64,000 nt of DNA from assembly GCA_004369085.1 (NCBI GenBank), contig ML210169.1:1-64000 (forward strand). Reading direction: 5' to 3'. Under the pieces are notes generated by a model that had not been told where the DNA came from, did not search any database, and saw only the letters and a program-made list of their open reading frames with translations. This document shows, piece after piece, positions 1 to 11,188 of the stretch. The number at the start of each line of letters is the position of its first letter. The first letter of the stretch is position 1. The stretch comes from Coprinopsis marcescibilis. Lineage: Eukaryota > Basidiomycota > Agaricomycetes > Agaricales > Psathyrellaceae. The translations under genes were made by a program, and so were the position numbers.

Positions 1-664
1 GCAGCTACATATGGGGTACGGGGATGCTAAAATCATATGAATTCCGTCAAAATAACGCAAGAAATGTGCATTCAAGTTATCGCGTGTTACCATCACGCTC
101 TCAAAAGGGGTAAAAATCATGATTTTTGCATGATTTATGGGATTACCACCCCCTCTCCAGGGTATGGGTTATGGGGTTTCAAGGGTTTATCGGATTTTTT
201 GTGGATTTGGGTGGGAACGAGGGTGGGGGATCTCAAAATGTATGGGATTTCCCGGTTTATGGGTTAGCACCGGTATGGTTTAAGACGGTGTCGACTGTAA
301 CAATGTCGAATCGTGCGCGTCGATTTGTTCAACAAAAGATTGTTTGTAGATCTCACACGAGCGCTCCAAAACAAACCGCTGACCGGTGGTCACATGCTAA
401 GAGTACCCAAACGGGGTATGTATTCCGACTGCGGATAGTCCAGAGTGTAACCCCATAAAATTATATTATTTTGAGGGTCGGGAGGTCAAGTGTACTTCTC
501 TCGTATCGAGGCCGTCACCGGGCACCGTAGTAGTTCAACGTATGTAGTGCGCATGAGAGCCATTCACTCCTAGGAATAGTAATGTTTTCATTCAAAGTTT
601 GTAGAGATGGAAGTTTCGATTGTGACGTTTCCTCTGCACGCAGTGTTTGCACGCGGCCTTGTGA

Positions 665-680
665 TTGGCTGATCAGCCAA
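665..680. promoter_or_regulatory. 16-bp perfect palindrome upstream of the receptor
   Basis: TTGGCTGATCAGCCAA reads the same on both strands and sits about 185 bp before the receptor ATG. It combines an inverted pair of TTGGCT/AGCCAA arms and could bind a dimeric factor. Function is inferred only. Confidence 0.4.
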
Positions 681-790
681 GCCTCAGCATTGTTATTCAA
701 GTACAAACAACTAATAACAATGGTGCCAAACAAACGAGGCCGTCATTATGGACTCGAATTAACGTTAAGCTTCACGTCGATTGTCTGCAC

Positions 791-799
791 AACAAAGGG
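791..799 (+). promoter_or_regulatory. HMG-box/pheromone-response-like site
   Basis: AACAAAGGG lies about 65 bp before the receptor start. It contains the AACAAAG core bound by sequence-specific HMG-box proteins and matches eight of the nine bases of the Ustilago pheromone response element ACAAAGGGA. A single short match can occur by chance; its position just upstream of a mating receptor is what makes it worth listing. Confidence 0.35.
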
Positions 800-863
800 C
801 GCAACGATAAATCATGGAAAGTTGAAAAGATACGAGGACCTCTTCCCTTCTCACCTCGCTAAC

Positions 864-2864
864 ATGAGTTCCTCCTTGGATCCAACATACCCGCTCTACC
901 CCTGCCTTAGCTTCGTTGGCTTTATTCTCTGTTCCATTCCCCTTTCATGGCATATCCAAGCATGGAACTCTGGAACCTGTGCATTTGCCATCTGGACGGG
1001 CCTTGCATGTTTGAATGGTTTTGTGAACTCTATGCTTTGGGCAGGAAATACCAGGAACATTGCTCCAGTTTGGTGTGATATCTGTTAGTCTTCTCTCTCT
1101 CGATTTCCCGGACCACCAGCCTAACGGTCGACAGCATCTAAGCTCATTATTGGGGTCAGCATCGGAATCCCTGCTTCTATCCTCTGCATTAGTCGAAGGC
1201 TCTACTGCATCATCTCTGTACAAACCTCATCAATCACCAGAGGTGACGTAAGTGTCCTTCCTTATTCCTTGTCACGGTCATTTGACAACTTTCTTAGAAA
1301 CGTCGAATGGTCATCATCGACCTTTGCATAGCTGTTGGACTTCCTGTTATTATTATGATTCTTCGTGAGTTTCACTTCACGCCGCTGCACGTTCTGTTGT
1401 TTAACATTTTGGTGTAGACTACATTGTCCAGGGACATCGATTTGATATCCTAGAAGACTTTGGTTGCTTCCCGATCGTATACAACACACTCCCCGCATAT
1501 TTCATCTACTTCATGTGGCCGGTGCTTCTCGGTGTGATATCCTTCATATATTCTAGTGAGTTTAGGAATGCATTTCCCTATTACCATGATTCTGACACAA
1601 TCACCAGGCCTCACACTGTTGTCGTTTTGGAGGCGAAGAGCTCAATTTGGGCAATTGCTCTCTTCCAACTCTGCCCTGTCTCCTAGCCGCTACCTCCGCC
1701 TCATGACGCTTGCCATTATTGACATGATGTGCACTGTGCCACTCGGAGTGTACACTATTTTTATTGGGCTTAACGGGATCGATTTGGCGCCGTGGGTCTC
1801 CTGGGAGGAGACGCATTTCGATTTCGCCCGTGCCGGCCGCGTTCGGGCACTCTTCTGGAGAAGCGATCCCTCCTTTGAGGTCTCGGTTGAGCTTACACGA
1901 TGGCTTCCAGTCGTGTGTGCGTTTACCTTCTTTGCTCTTTTCGGGTTCGCTTCGGAAGCCCGCAAGCACTACTGGAAAGCATTTTGGGCTCTAGCCAAGC
2001 TTTGTGGTATCAAACCATCTACCACAAAGAAACCCTTTGTTGAACTTCCAAGGTCCGTTATCTTATATCTTCCGGACATTAACCCTAGACTGACGCACAT
2101 GAAACAGCTGGGTCAAGCCGTTCAAATCCAGCACTTCTGCTATTGCCAGCTCGACGGCACCGCCACCCTACTCCCCGAGCTCCCGTACCTCTGTTCCACA
2201 ATTCAAACTGCAATCCAGTACTTCTTATAGCGGTTCTTCTTCGAGAAGGTCTTTCGAGCTCGATATCGTCTCCGAACAGTCGTGCACACATATCAAACCT
2301 CTCTCGGTCTCGGATCCATACCCCTTCCCTCGCGACGTCGATGATCAAACGGACATCGAAAGTTGCTTCCCTTCATCTCCCACTTCCACCAAAGTTGGGG
2401 GTCACCTCGACGTAAAATTCCCCGAAAGCCCTTTCAAGTGCGAATTCCAGCGAGCTTCATCCCTCTATCCGGGCTCTCAAGGATCGGAACCTCCCTTCTC
2501 GCCGTCATCCTCCGATCAGTCATCCTCGCACTCAACGATCCTCGCTCATCCTCGGCCCTTATCAAGCAACAGGGCAATTCCAATCGCCATCAGGTTGCAC
2601 GCCACTCCCTCTGAAGAGCGCATATACCTCGACGGTACCCGCTCGCAGTCCCCACCAATCGCTCCGTTCGCCCATGTAGCGGCCGCAAGGCCAGTGCCCG
2701 CGTTCCATCGACCGTTCTCACCACCGAACGACTACCCTAACATCGTTGTTCCTCATCCTGCCGCCTTGAATCCCACATCGGATGGGATCTACGTGACTAT
2801 TCAGACAGTGTCACACTCTGCTTCCGCCTCTACACTTCGTTCGACACGATCTAATCCATACTAA
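864..2864 (+). CDS. STE3: STE3-type pheromone receptor, 579 aa, six exons
   Basis: Seven-transmembrane receptor for lipidated mating pheromones, acting at the plasma membrane upstream of a G protein and MAPK cascade. My exons are 864-1083, 1135-1247, 1298-1364, 1418-1555, 1608-2052 and 2108-2864; phases join without stops. Family hallmarks seen: DPTYPLYP then a first TM helix, WHIQAWNSGTC, NIAPVWCDI at the first intron, GHRFDILEDFGCFP, SRYLRLM, PWVSWEETH and GFASEARKHYW after the last TM. A Ser/Pro-rich cytoplasmic tail of roughly 260 residues follows and ends SNPY. The start is the first ATG before the conserved N-terminus. The CaaX peptide gene lies about 960 bp downstream on the same strand, so the two may form one mating module. 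Family call is firm; mating role is inference. Confidence 0.93.
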
Positions 2865-3826
2865 AGCGCCTCCTGGCATTCTTCCGACCTTCATATGATT
2901 TCTCATCGAGACCCACGTCCTCTGACGACCCTTACCTGCCGTTCCCACAATCGGCCACCATCGAACATTTTAAGAACGTCATTTCCACGTATATTCCTGC
3001 ATATCCCTTCACGACAGCCTGTGGCTGTCCATGACGAAACGACCCTCCAACTACGCTATACCTGCTCTCGCTATTCTAGCATCTGTTCTTTTTGTTCACT
3101 CGCGTTTGCCGACAGATTTCTTATTTTCTTGCATTTCATCGCATCTTATCTAGGATTCCATTCACATTCACTCCCGTCATGAACCGTCTCAAGCATTTCC
3201 TCTTACATCGGAATTCCCGTTCGCATCAACCACACCCTGCATAGCTCATACAATAGTCAATTTAGCTTAAATTATCAACCTTCGTTATCTTAGCATACTT
3301 CGCATGACCTATAGTCCTAACTGCTGTACAACAACAATCTCATTTAGCGATTTCTGTTTGGATTCCACTGTGTAAACGTATGGCTGCGACTGCCCGTGAT
3401 TAGCCCCAAGCGAACCGTGTTTTACCGGAGCCAATCAGTCATCTCGAAGCCGCTCTGACCTATATGTTTCTTGTCGTTCCATGACATACACGGTGTAAAC
3501 TTATGGATACGAGCTCCGCTGGCAGTGATGCCTATTCTATGGAGTACCCATCAACCTGAATAGACGCCCATTGTCCTGATCGCTCGCGCCCTCATTGATA
3601 GCAGCAGAGCAGTGTGGCGAACTCTACAGCATCTAGCAAGCCGCGCCTATAAAATGAGAGCCAACCTGAGAATGTTGGGCAGCACATCTTACATCCGTAC
3701 CACCATCATCTCCCACCAGTGTTGTCCAATACCCAAGTTTCGACTACCGCAACGTTCTATGTGTATTGGAGTTCAACGTATCCCCTCGACTGCCTTTTGC
3801 ATCGAACATCAACATCGTGCTTCACA
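2865..3826. other. Intergenic, receptor to pheromone gene
   Basis: No coding exon recognised. The left part is the receptor 3' region. The right end holds the pheromone-gene promoter with a TATA box (TATAAAA) at 3648-3654. Confidence 0.6.
3648..3654 (+). promoter_or_regulatory. TATA box of pheromone gene
   Basis: TATAAAA in a GC-rich surround (CCGCGCC before it), 173 bp upstream of the first in-frame ATG of the CaaX gene. Confidence 0.45.
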
Positions 3827-4072
3827 ATGTCACCGATAGCATCTAGGGAACAGGTTATGATATGCTCTGACCTGCAAATCGATTCTGTCGCCACCGTCAT
3901 GGACATCTCCCTAGACACTTTCTCTGAGAATGACTGTTCGGAGCTGCTGTCTGCAATATCTTCCGGATACGTGTCTGCCAACTCTAGCGAGAACCAGCAG
4001 GGGGGCAACGTGCCAGTCAGCCGTGAGCGACCTGGCTCTGGCACCGCACGCACCTTCTGTATTGTTCAATGA
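3827..4072 (+). CDS. Putative mating pheromone precursor (CaaX), 81 aa
   Basis: Single-exon small ORF ending in Cys-Ile-Val-Gln-stop, a C-terminal CaaX box for farnesylation, proteolysis and carboxymethylation, as in basidiomycete lipopeptide pheromones. Fifteen residues from the end comes Glu-Arg (ERPGSGTARTFCIVQ), the two-residue signature at which agaric precursors are usually cut, so the mature peptide would be about 10-12 residues ending in the lipidated Cys. The body is acidic and Ser/Asn-rich, as expected for a discarded propeptide. An internal ATG at 3899 would give 57 aa, closer to the typical precursor length; either start may be used. A TATA box lies 173 bp upstream of the first ATG. 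It follows the STE3 receptor in the same orientation, which strongly supports the call. Possible chance CaaX; I think this unlikely. Confidence 0.8.
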   Translation: MSPIASREQVMICSDLQIDSVATVMDISLDTFSENDCSELLSAISSGYVSANSSENQQGGNVPVSRERPGSGTARTFCIVQ

Positions 4073-5849
4073 CGGGGAAATGGACGTTGGTCAACTGCCT
4101 GAGCGTGTCCATAGTCCCCGTTTCCATATACCCTCCCGCGTTTGCACTCCTCTGGGTTGCCTCAACAGCACCCCTCCGTGGCTGAAAGTCCACGCTTGGC
4201 CCAGCAAGTCTCTGTTTCAGCTCTCACTCCATTCTCCGAGTCGTCCGGTAACCTGGCACGTCCATGGTTTAGCTCCGGGGCTCCAGCCAAAACATACCCT
4301 CCTAAAATTCTGGTCTTGACCCATGATCAAGCAATCAATCAAGACCCTCGCTTTCGCTTCGAAGCATTCACCAACTTCAAAGATGGCATTGTCCATAGTT
4401 TATGTTATCAGTTTTACCTCTCTGTGCTTGTGGTCATCATGACACCTCGTTCCGGCCCCCACTTCCCTACTGCGAGTCAACGATTGAAATTATCGTCTTC
4501 ACGATCAATCTTAGTGTTGACCCGCTTGTCCCCCAAGCCTTTCTATTTCTCTGTAGATTCTAGGCTTATGGATCCATGTCGATTGATTTGATACGTATGT
4601 AACATGCCTAATATGATTATGCCCAATCCAATGCTATGTGTACTGTTTAGAATTTGACTCTCTGAATGAAACCGGTCTCTTCAAGTTGAGTCGTTCGTGG
4701 GCGAGTCCCTTGGCTCGCAATTGATTATAGAGCCACTGCCGTGGCGTGTTCGTCTACGGATTCGCCAACATTACGCCGTAGAGTATGATCATCAACAGGG
4801 CACAATAATCTTAATAGCCATCATCCGGTTATGTACTGGAAATAAGGCGTTTTGGAGGCCTGGAAAAGGAATGGGCTGTTTAGCGCTTGGATCCAGACAT
4901 CAGCCTGAGCCAAAGTACACTTAGGTGAGCATTGTGGCTCAGTCGTTCATTGAGGAACTACAAATTACAATGAGGTATCTGTGAGAACCAGAGGGTATCC
5001 AGTAAAACTCGGAGAATGAAGAGTTGCGGTGCGCTATGCACAGAACAGACAATAAGCGCCCGAGGCATCTTGGACTGTGCTTCAGCGTAGGCCCTGGATC
5101 AACACTGAGATAAAGGAACTTATGAATGTGAACCCATGCATCACTAACAGGTATTTGCTCCAGGACCAAGCAAAGCAAGACGTCCCGTCCGACCAACTGG
5201 TTTCTACGCGCCTCTGCAAGAAGATGACACACGCCCCTCCTCTCTTTCCTCCTCCCACCTCAAACGACGACATTCATTTTTTCAAAGTGGTTAGCCCGCT
5301 CCTACATCGACCCCAGTACGTGTAGAACGATATTGAATGATGCCTATCTCAATAGACCCTGCTTTCCCCCGTGTATCCCACACCACTCCCCATCGTCACT
5401 TCTGCTTACACCTGGCTCCGCCGTCTTGACGATCTGCAAAGGTTTATGGTGCTTCCCCTCGTTCCATACAACTCTTGATGCGGCCCAACATCATCTTCTG
5501 TGAGGTGGCAGCAAAGCTCTGAGAAGATGCAGAGCATGGACTCCGTTTCTCCCGGTTAACAGCCTTCCTTTTTGATGGGCGATTAATGCGATTTTGAGGC
5601 TGCGAAAACGGGAAACATGAATATGTTCCGAAACGCGGTCGGGGCGAGGGTAGTGTTTCTTCCACACACAGAGGCGGCGATATGGAACCACGAGGGGCGC
5701 CGATGTGGACGTATCCTTGATCTGGGGTATGCCCGCTAGTTCTGAGTGATTCGTGTTCGAAGCTCGTGGGGCATTTGGGGAGCCAGAGTATAATGAAGTA
5801 GAGCCCAAATAGAGTGAACTTTGGTATGGGCGTTAGGGGAAGGATATCA
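4073..5849. other. Gene-poor stretch
   Basis: About 1.8 kb. Open frames of up to 450 nt exist (for example 4142-4591, Ser/Pro-rich) but show no recognisable domain, no clean splice partners and no CaaX box with aliphatic residues. I see no supported gene. Confidence 0.5.
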
Positions 5850-6762
5850 TTAGCCCAGCAGGTCGTCAAGGAAGTCTTCCATTTCAGCTTTGCTGCCCTT
5901 TGGCTGTGGATTGGATCCCGGAAGCTCGGGAGCTTGTTCGTAAGTATCTGTATCAGATTGAGTTGCTGGTCAGTTGCTGCGATCGAGGGAAAACATGTAT
6001 GTAGTTCACCTGCTTGGCGATCTCGCGAGGTTTTGAGAACCGGTTTAGCTTTCAGTTTTTCGCTTTTGGCCTTGAAGCGAGACTTGAGATCTAATGAGAC
6101 AGCACAATTAGGCTTTGACAATGATAACACGAAGGCTTAAAAGAGTGTACGTACCCCGCTGAGCGTCGGCGGCGGCCTTTACTCGATTCAGGTCGTCCAA
6201 TTCACGATCCCATTCAATTTGTTGGGTTTTTCCCTTCCTATCCACTATTGGCTTTGAGGATTTCGAGGAGATATGGGCGAGACTGGTGTCGATCTCTTCT
6301 CCATCCTCCGGTTTGGCAAGCGAGAGAGCGGGTGCAGCGTCGTCCGTGATTCTCTGACGCTCCAAGAAGTCGGACAGGTCAACGTCTGGTTCCACAATAG
6401 GTTCACCTGTACATCGGAAAGGCCATTCTTAGCCGATGTATCTTGAAAAGAATTCACCTCCACACACCGTCAGAACCTAACTCTGGTTCCTCCTCAGCAT
6501 ATCGGTCCGCATTCGTCCCAAGGTTCCGTCTCGAGTATTTGATGGCCAGTTCTGCCTTGGCTGCCTCCTCCTCTTCATCATCTGGACCTTCTCCCTCCAA
6601 CAGTAATCGCTGATTGAATACAGCGGGACGACCACCCCCTCGATGTCCTCTTCCTCGCGCACGTAAGTATTTTCCGAGCCCGCCGCGAGATTTTCCTCTT
6701 CCCCTGCCTCTTCCCGTCCCACGAGAGCTCGAGTCGGAGGTAGATTGTGTTTCTGACTCCAT
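5850..6762 (-). CDS. Conserved Gly/Arg-rich acidic protein, 241 aa
   Basis: Four exons (6762-6468, 6406-6155, 6090-6010, 5947-5850) join in frame. The N-terminus (about residues 8-45) is an RG/RGG-type stretch (GRGRGRGKSRGG, ARGRGHRGGGRP) typical of RNA-associated or methylated proteins. Then come an acidic linker, a conserved-looking block around ELGSDGEPIVEPDVDLSDF, a basic helix-forming part (LKSRFKAKSEKLKAK) and a short acidic amphipathic C-terminus ending EDFLDDLLG. I do not recognise a named family. No membrane segment or signal peptide. The alternating basic/acidic layout suggests a nuclear RNA-related protein, but that is inference. Start chosen as the ATG directly before the RGG block. 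Confidence 0.75.
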
Positions 6763-8998
6763 AAATGACGAAAGCGAGCAAAAAGATAAGATGTCGTGCA
6801 AGAACGGTGGTTTGTGGTGAAAATGGCGCGCCCAGGCTCCTAAATTTGGCTACTTCCGAATAAGGTATAGGGTGCCCTGTTCTTCCTCGGCATTCGCCGA
6901 AGTGGTGCTTGGTACAAGCTGTTCATACTATTCTGCACTGGTAAGTTGCTTATTTTCTGAAGCACGCAGATATCTCAAAATAGCAGTACCGTGTTACAAC
7001 TCTCATCTGACGCTCCAAAGCGTATATAAAATTCAATAGCCCCTATGTAAGGAGTTGACACACCCGCGTACCTCAGACATATACCTGAGGTGGCATTATA
7101 TGCGAATAAATTCGTTGACGCTGGCAGATGCTGATAGACTTAAAATATACTGAACTCACTGATGAGGGGAAGCTTTCTCATTACCACGGGAACTTGAAAT
7201 GATCGCAGTAATGAAATTGGACGTCTCAGAGACTTGAACTTCTCGTTTGATTGATTGAACTCAAAGAAACCTGCGACCATTCGCAATCTGGAGGACTCAG
7301 CAAATGGTTGAAACAGTGGCAGTCATCCCGCTTATCTACATTCATAAAAGCGTTCGCGTTAATCCCACTCGCAAAATCTCCTCATCTTTTGTGAGAATGC
7401 GTTCCAGGGGTCGCAATTGAATTACGAGATCAGCGTGAAGATCATACGGGGGGTAGCCCTTGGAACCAGGGAAGGATGCTTTACCTACTCAGGAGTCTGT
7501 ATCTCGGTGTCAAGGCCTACAGATCGCGGTTAATCAAACGTAATACTGAGGGCAATCCTGTACTGGGTTTGGGAAAAACGTTAGGTTATGTGTAAAGTCT
7601 TTCCCAGCAACATTAAAGATGACGTCTAGCAGGGCGAAACTGCTTCTCTCATCAAGCGCAGTGATCTATCATCTATGAAGGCCTGAGAGAGCAGGGCAAA
7701 TGTAAACGATTCAGAGAGGAGTACAGGTGATGTATTTAACTGCTTGTTGTCTCCAAACCGTTCCATCCACATTTATGAATCTAGTAGCCATCTTAATAGC
7801 CGGTGACCACTCAGCTCACGCTCTCCATCATACCTCGAACTATGGACCTATTAAAGGTGGCTTGACCACTCTCTTATGTAGGCTGTAGATCAAGTTGAAA
7901 AATTGGCTGCGGGGCAAGATCAAACACAGCCTGATGGGGGCAGATGGAACCCGCCCGTTCATAGGCTGTGCTGTTAGGGTTGTCACCTCAGCGCCAGATC
8001 AACGCTTTGGTCTCTTCGGTCATGTCGCCCTTGTACCTTAATTAGCTCCTTAGGTCTGCTTAACAACACTGGGATGAGGAGTCACAAAAGGTGAGCCTTG
8101 TCGAGCTACGTAATACCATCTCTCACTCGTTTTTACTATGGCTCACGGAAGTCAGAGTCATCGTGCTAAAAACCTACTCCCTACTTTTGTTCGACGGTGT
8201 CCGACACACTCACGACCGAGTCACCATCTGAGCTGACCGTATACGAGACCAATCTTGGAGTTCGGAAGAAGAATGTTGGGCGAAAACAACCTCGATTTGG
8301 AGACTCGAGTGAAAGCAGGCACGCTCTGATAAAAATAACGCTGGGTCACGATCTCTACGCTGCAGCTCAGCCGCGATAAACCGTCCGGCTTCGATTGTTG
8401 AGGAGTTATTTGGGACTCCCAAGGTCAGCTCGTCGATGCTAGTAGGACCGTACTCGCACTGCAATTCAAGTTGAACAAAGGCGCCGGCTGCTCTTGAACT
8501 CCGAGTTCCGACTATAACTTTGGAAAAAGTTCGGGGACACTTCATCTCAACCTCCGACAAAGCACTGATCTACACCCCGAGTCTGCTGCGAAACTACTGG
8601 TGGCGCTTCGAGACATCTTTTCTCGTACCTTTGCAAACCGAAGCCCCGGAGGTTATATCAGCTGATGGCCTCAGTTGACATTAAATTTCCGCCCAAGGGT
8701 GCTACCCTTATCTTTTGAGACACTCAGAACGACTATCAAACAATCAGCATCACTGCAAGTGAACTGATATAGTGCTATTACGGGGTTGCACAGCAGGACC
8801 GGGTGGTTCGCCCAGATATAAGGTCTAGTTGTTTGGGCCGCCATGCGGATTCTTCGCGTCGCCCTCGAAGACCATGGAAGCAACTTTGGCAACCCTCAAG
8901 CTCCTCCTCCAGATGGCGGAGGACAAGAAGATTACCTATGTGAGTACCCATAATGTTGTCACCGGCTGTATTTAGTTGACAGGGGCGATTTCCGCAGT
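6763..8998. other. 2.2-kb region without recognisable genes
   Basis: No ORF with family resemblance on either strand and no terminal repeats seen by eye. The right end contains a short ATG-initiated frame at 8874-8939 followed by a GT, which could be an untranslated or alternative first exon of the DUF6533 gene but does not splice in frame to it. Confidence 0.5.
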
Positions 8999-10623
8999 AT
9001 GTTCAAGGTCTGCACCGTCGCCAATTCATTCAATTCAATTCTATATTTTGACATTGGTTTAATTCTAGTTGCCATCTCGACAGTTTTGGTATGTTTAAGG
9101 TCCTCTGGTCCAACGCGATTGAACTCACTCGTAGTTTTAGGTGGTGGACTATCTTCATACACTACCCCTGGAGGTGTGTTCGCAGACATTCCCGGAAACG
9201 ACTCGAGAACTAACTCGCGACGACCAGGTCCGATACATTTGGCCAGGGTCATGGAGCCTCATTAAGGCGCTCTTCTTCGTGGCCAGGTACATGGCTTTCG
9301 CAGACATCACCTTTGTCCTTATGTGTAAGTCTGTTCAGGTTTCCTACCTATTGGGCACTAAATGCTCATCACGCCGCTCTAGACTGCCTGTCAACGGCTC
9401 TGGCACCCAAGGTTCTACACCCCTCTCAGTGTTTCAATATCCTTTTATTCAACTGTTCTTTCGGCGCTTAGGACTGTCAGATATTGCTCAACGTGGCAAG
9501 CAGTGAGTAACCATTACGTGCGTTGCATGATAATTCGAGCTGATCGCGTGATACACTATAGTGGCAACACTTACAAGTGTCGTCTTTTCGGAGGGTAAGC
9601 GGATAACCCAACAGCTTGAAGCGCTGGCGCCTTACTTATATCCATCACTCAGCAATCCTATTCCTCCGGGTGTACGCAATTTCTTCTCGTGGTTGGGGTA
9701 TCCGAATATACCTTTCCGTTCATTACATCGTCGGTCCCCCTTCTCATACTCGACTTTGCTTAGTCTGATCTCTTTGATAGGTTATCCACGCCGCACAATA
9801 TGTGCTACTTGCTAAATTTCTTCAAAGCCTTTCCTGTACGTTTGGCATTTAGTCATCCCTGATCTCGTCTCCTCACACTGGTTCCTTTAATTTCAATGCA
9901 GTCAGAGACTCTCCTTTTCCCGACCTCGTTGGCTGTTTCTCGTTACCAGCACCAAACTCAGGTCGTTACCTCTCCTTTTTCTTTGGTTCATCCGTCGTCG
10001 GTCAAATCAGTGCGTCATTCGCGTCCCTTCAACGATTTAAGCCATTAACGTTAAACATCCACTCAGTCATCTTCTTCATCATGTGCTGGATAGGTCTCCG
10101 CAAATATCGCGCCCACAACAGCAATCTCGGAGCCATCTTCTTCCGGGACGGAACAATCTACTTTGCCTTGCTAACGAGTAAGCCTTTCGAAACAGCGTCC
10201 CAGCTTAAACTAACCCCTACATCTAGGCATAGGCATCGCGAACATGACCGTCAACCTAACAGCATCGGTAACTCAATTCCCGTTCCCCCAGCGAAAGCAC
10301 AGTCACTGATTAATTGCATCCAAACAGGCCACATTCAACGTCATGCTCGCAGAGTACGCACTTTCTCATCATCCCAACCATTCAACATCTCACTTCTCCC
10401 AACAACCAGATGCCAAGCAATCTTCCACGCAGTCTTCGCAACCAGGATGGTGCTCCATCTCCGCGAAATTAGCAGCCCTGAATCCGAAAGCGAGGAGCAC
10501 CTTCCATACTCAGAAAAGTCTGCCGAAAGCATAGCAAATGAAAGCTTTGTTCATGTGCCTCCTGGGTTTGAGCTTGTAGAGCTCAAGGAGATTCGGTATA
10601 TGCACCGGGGCTATGCAGTATAG
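8999..10623 (+). CDS. DUF6533 membrane protein 1, 314 aa, 13 exons
   Basis: Multi-pass membrane protein of the DUF6533 family, expanded in mushroom-forming fungi, function unknown. Exons: 8999-9088, 9141-9173, 9228-9324, 9383-9411, 9472-9502, 9562-9594, 9653-9729, 9781-9835, 9902-10009, 10067-10177, 10227-10267, 10328-10353, 10410-10623. The DUF6533 core is VDYLHTLPLEV + RYIWPGSWSLIKALFF + ARYMAF, interrupted by a 54-nt intron with a CTAAC branch site. Later helices include SEAILFLRVYAIS, VIHAAQYVLLAKF, FFRDGTIYFALLT and ATRMVLHLREI, ending in a cytoplasmic tail. Internal exon lengths match those of the second DUF6533 gene (53177-55066) one for one, which confirms the model. Two donors are unusual (GTTCTA at 9412, GTCGGT at 9730). 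The start could also include an upstream exon. Confidence 0.82.
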
Positions 10624-11188
10624 CGTTTGCCATCCTTGACTCTATTTATTGCTTGATATCGATTGGTGGGTTTCCTCCTCTTCAATTGTGCCTTCGACCT
10701 CTAATTGAAACGCCAGCTTTTTTATTAGAATTGCAGGGCGGAGATTAGCCATACGTACATTGTATACTACAGCAGACAACATGATGGACTAGAGGTGATA
10801 TATATATCCCCGATATTGTATTTTTATTAGTGTAAAATAAGTAAGGACTCATGCCAATTTACTGTCCGAGAATGATTGTGTTCCGCAAGGTGTGGTGTGA
10901 GATTCCGGTTGTCATTAACTAGGATATTGTTGACGGTAGCCTGTACATGATGCACAAAAATGCAAATCAATACAAATAGTAATAAAAAAAAGAGACGTCG
11001 ATGCATTGAGAGAAAAAAGGAAACAAGAATAATGAAAGAGGAAGAGAACAGTTGAGTGAAGCGTGAAGGAAAAACGATGCGTGATAATTAGATACGAAGA
11101 GGTCGATAACAGCATAAAACTCCACAGAGCAGGTAACACTCACTGCCCGCCTTTTTCGAAAAATAAAGAAAGAAAAAAAGTTCGAAAT

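Noticed and set aside
4142..4591. 149-codon ORF ending Cys-Arg-Leu-Ile-stop
   Set aside because: Arg at the first CaaX position, length too great for a precursor, and no family resemblance.
8874..8939. 22-codon exon before the DUF6533 gene with a good GTGAGT donor
   Set aside because: It cannot join in frame to the exon at 8999 with any nearby acceptor, so it is not included in the CDS.
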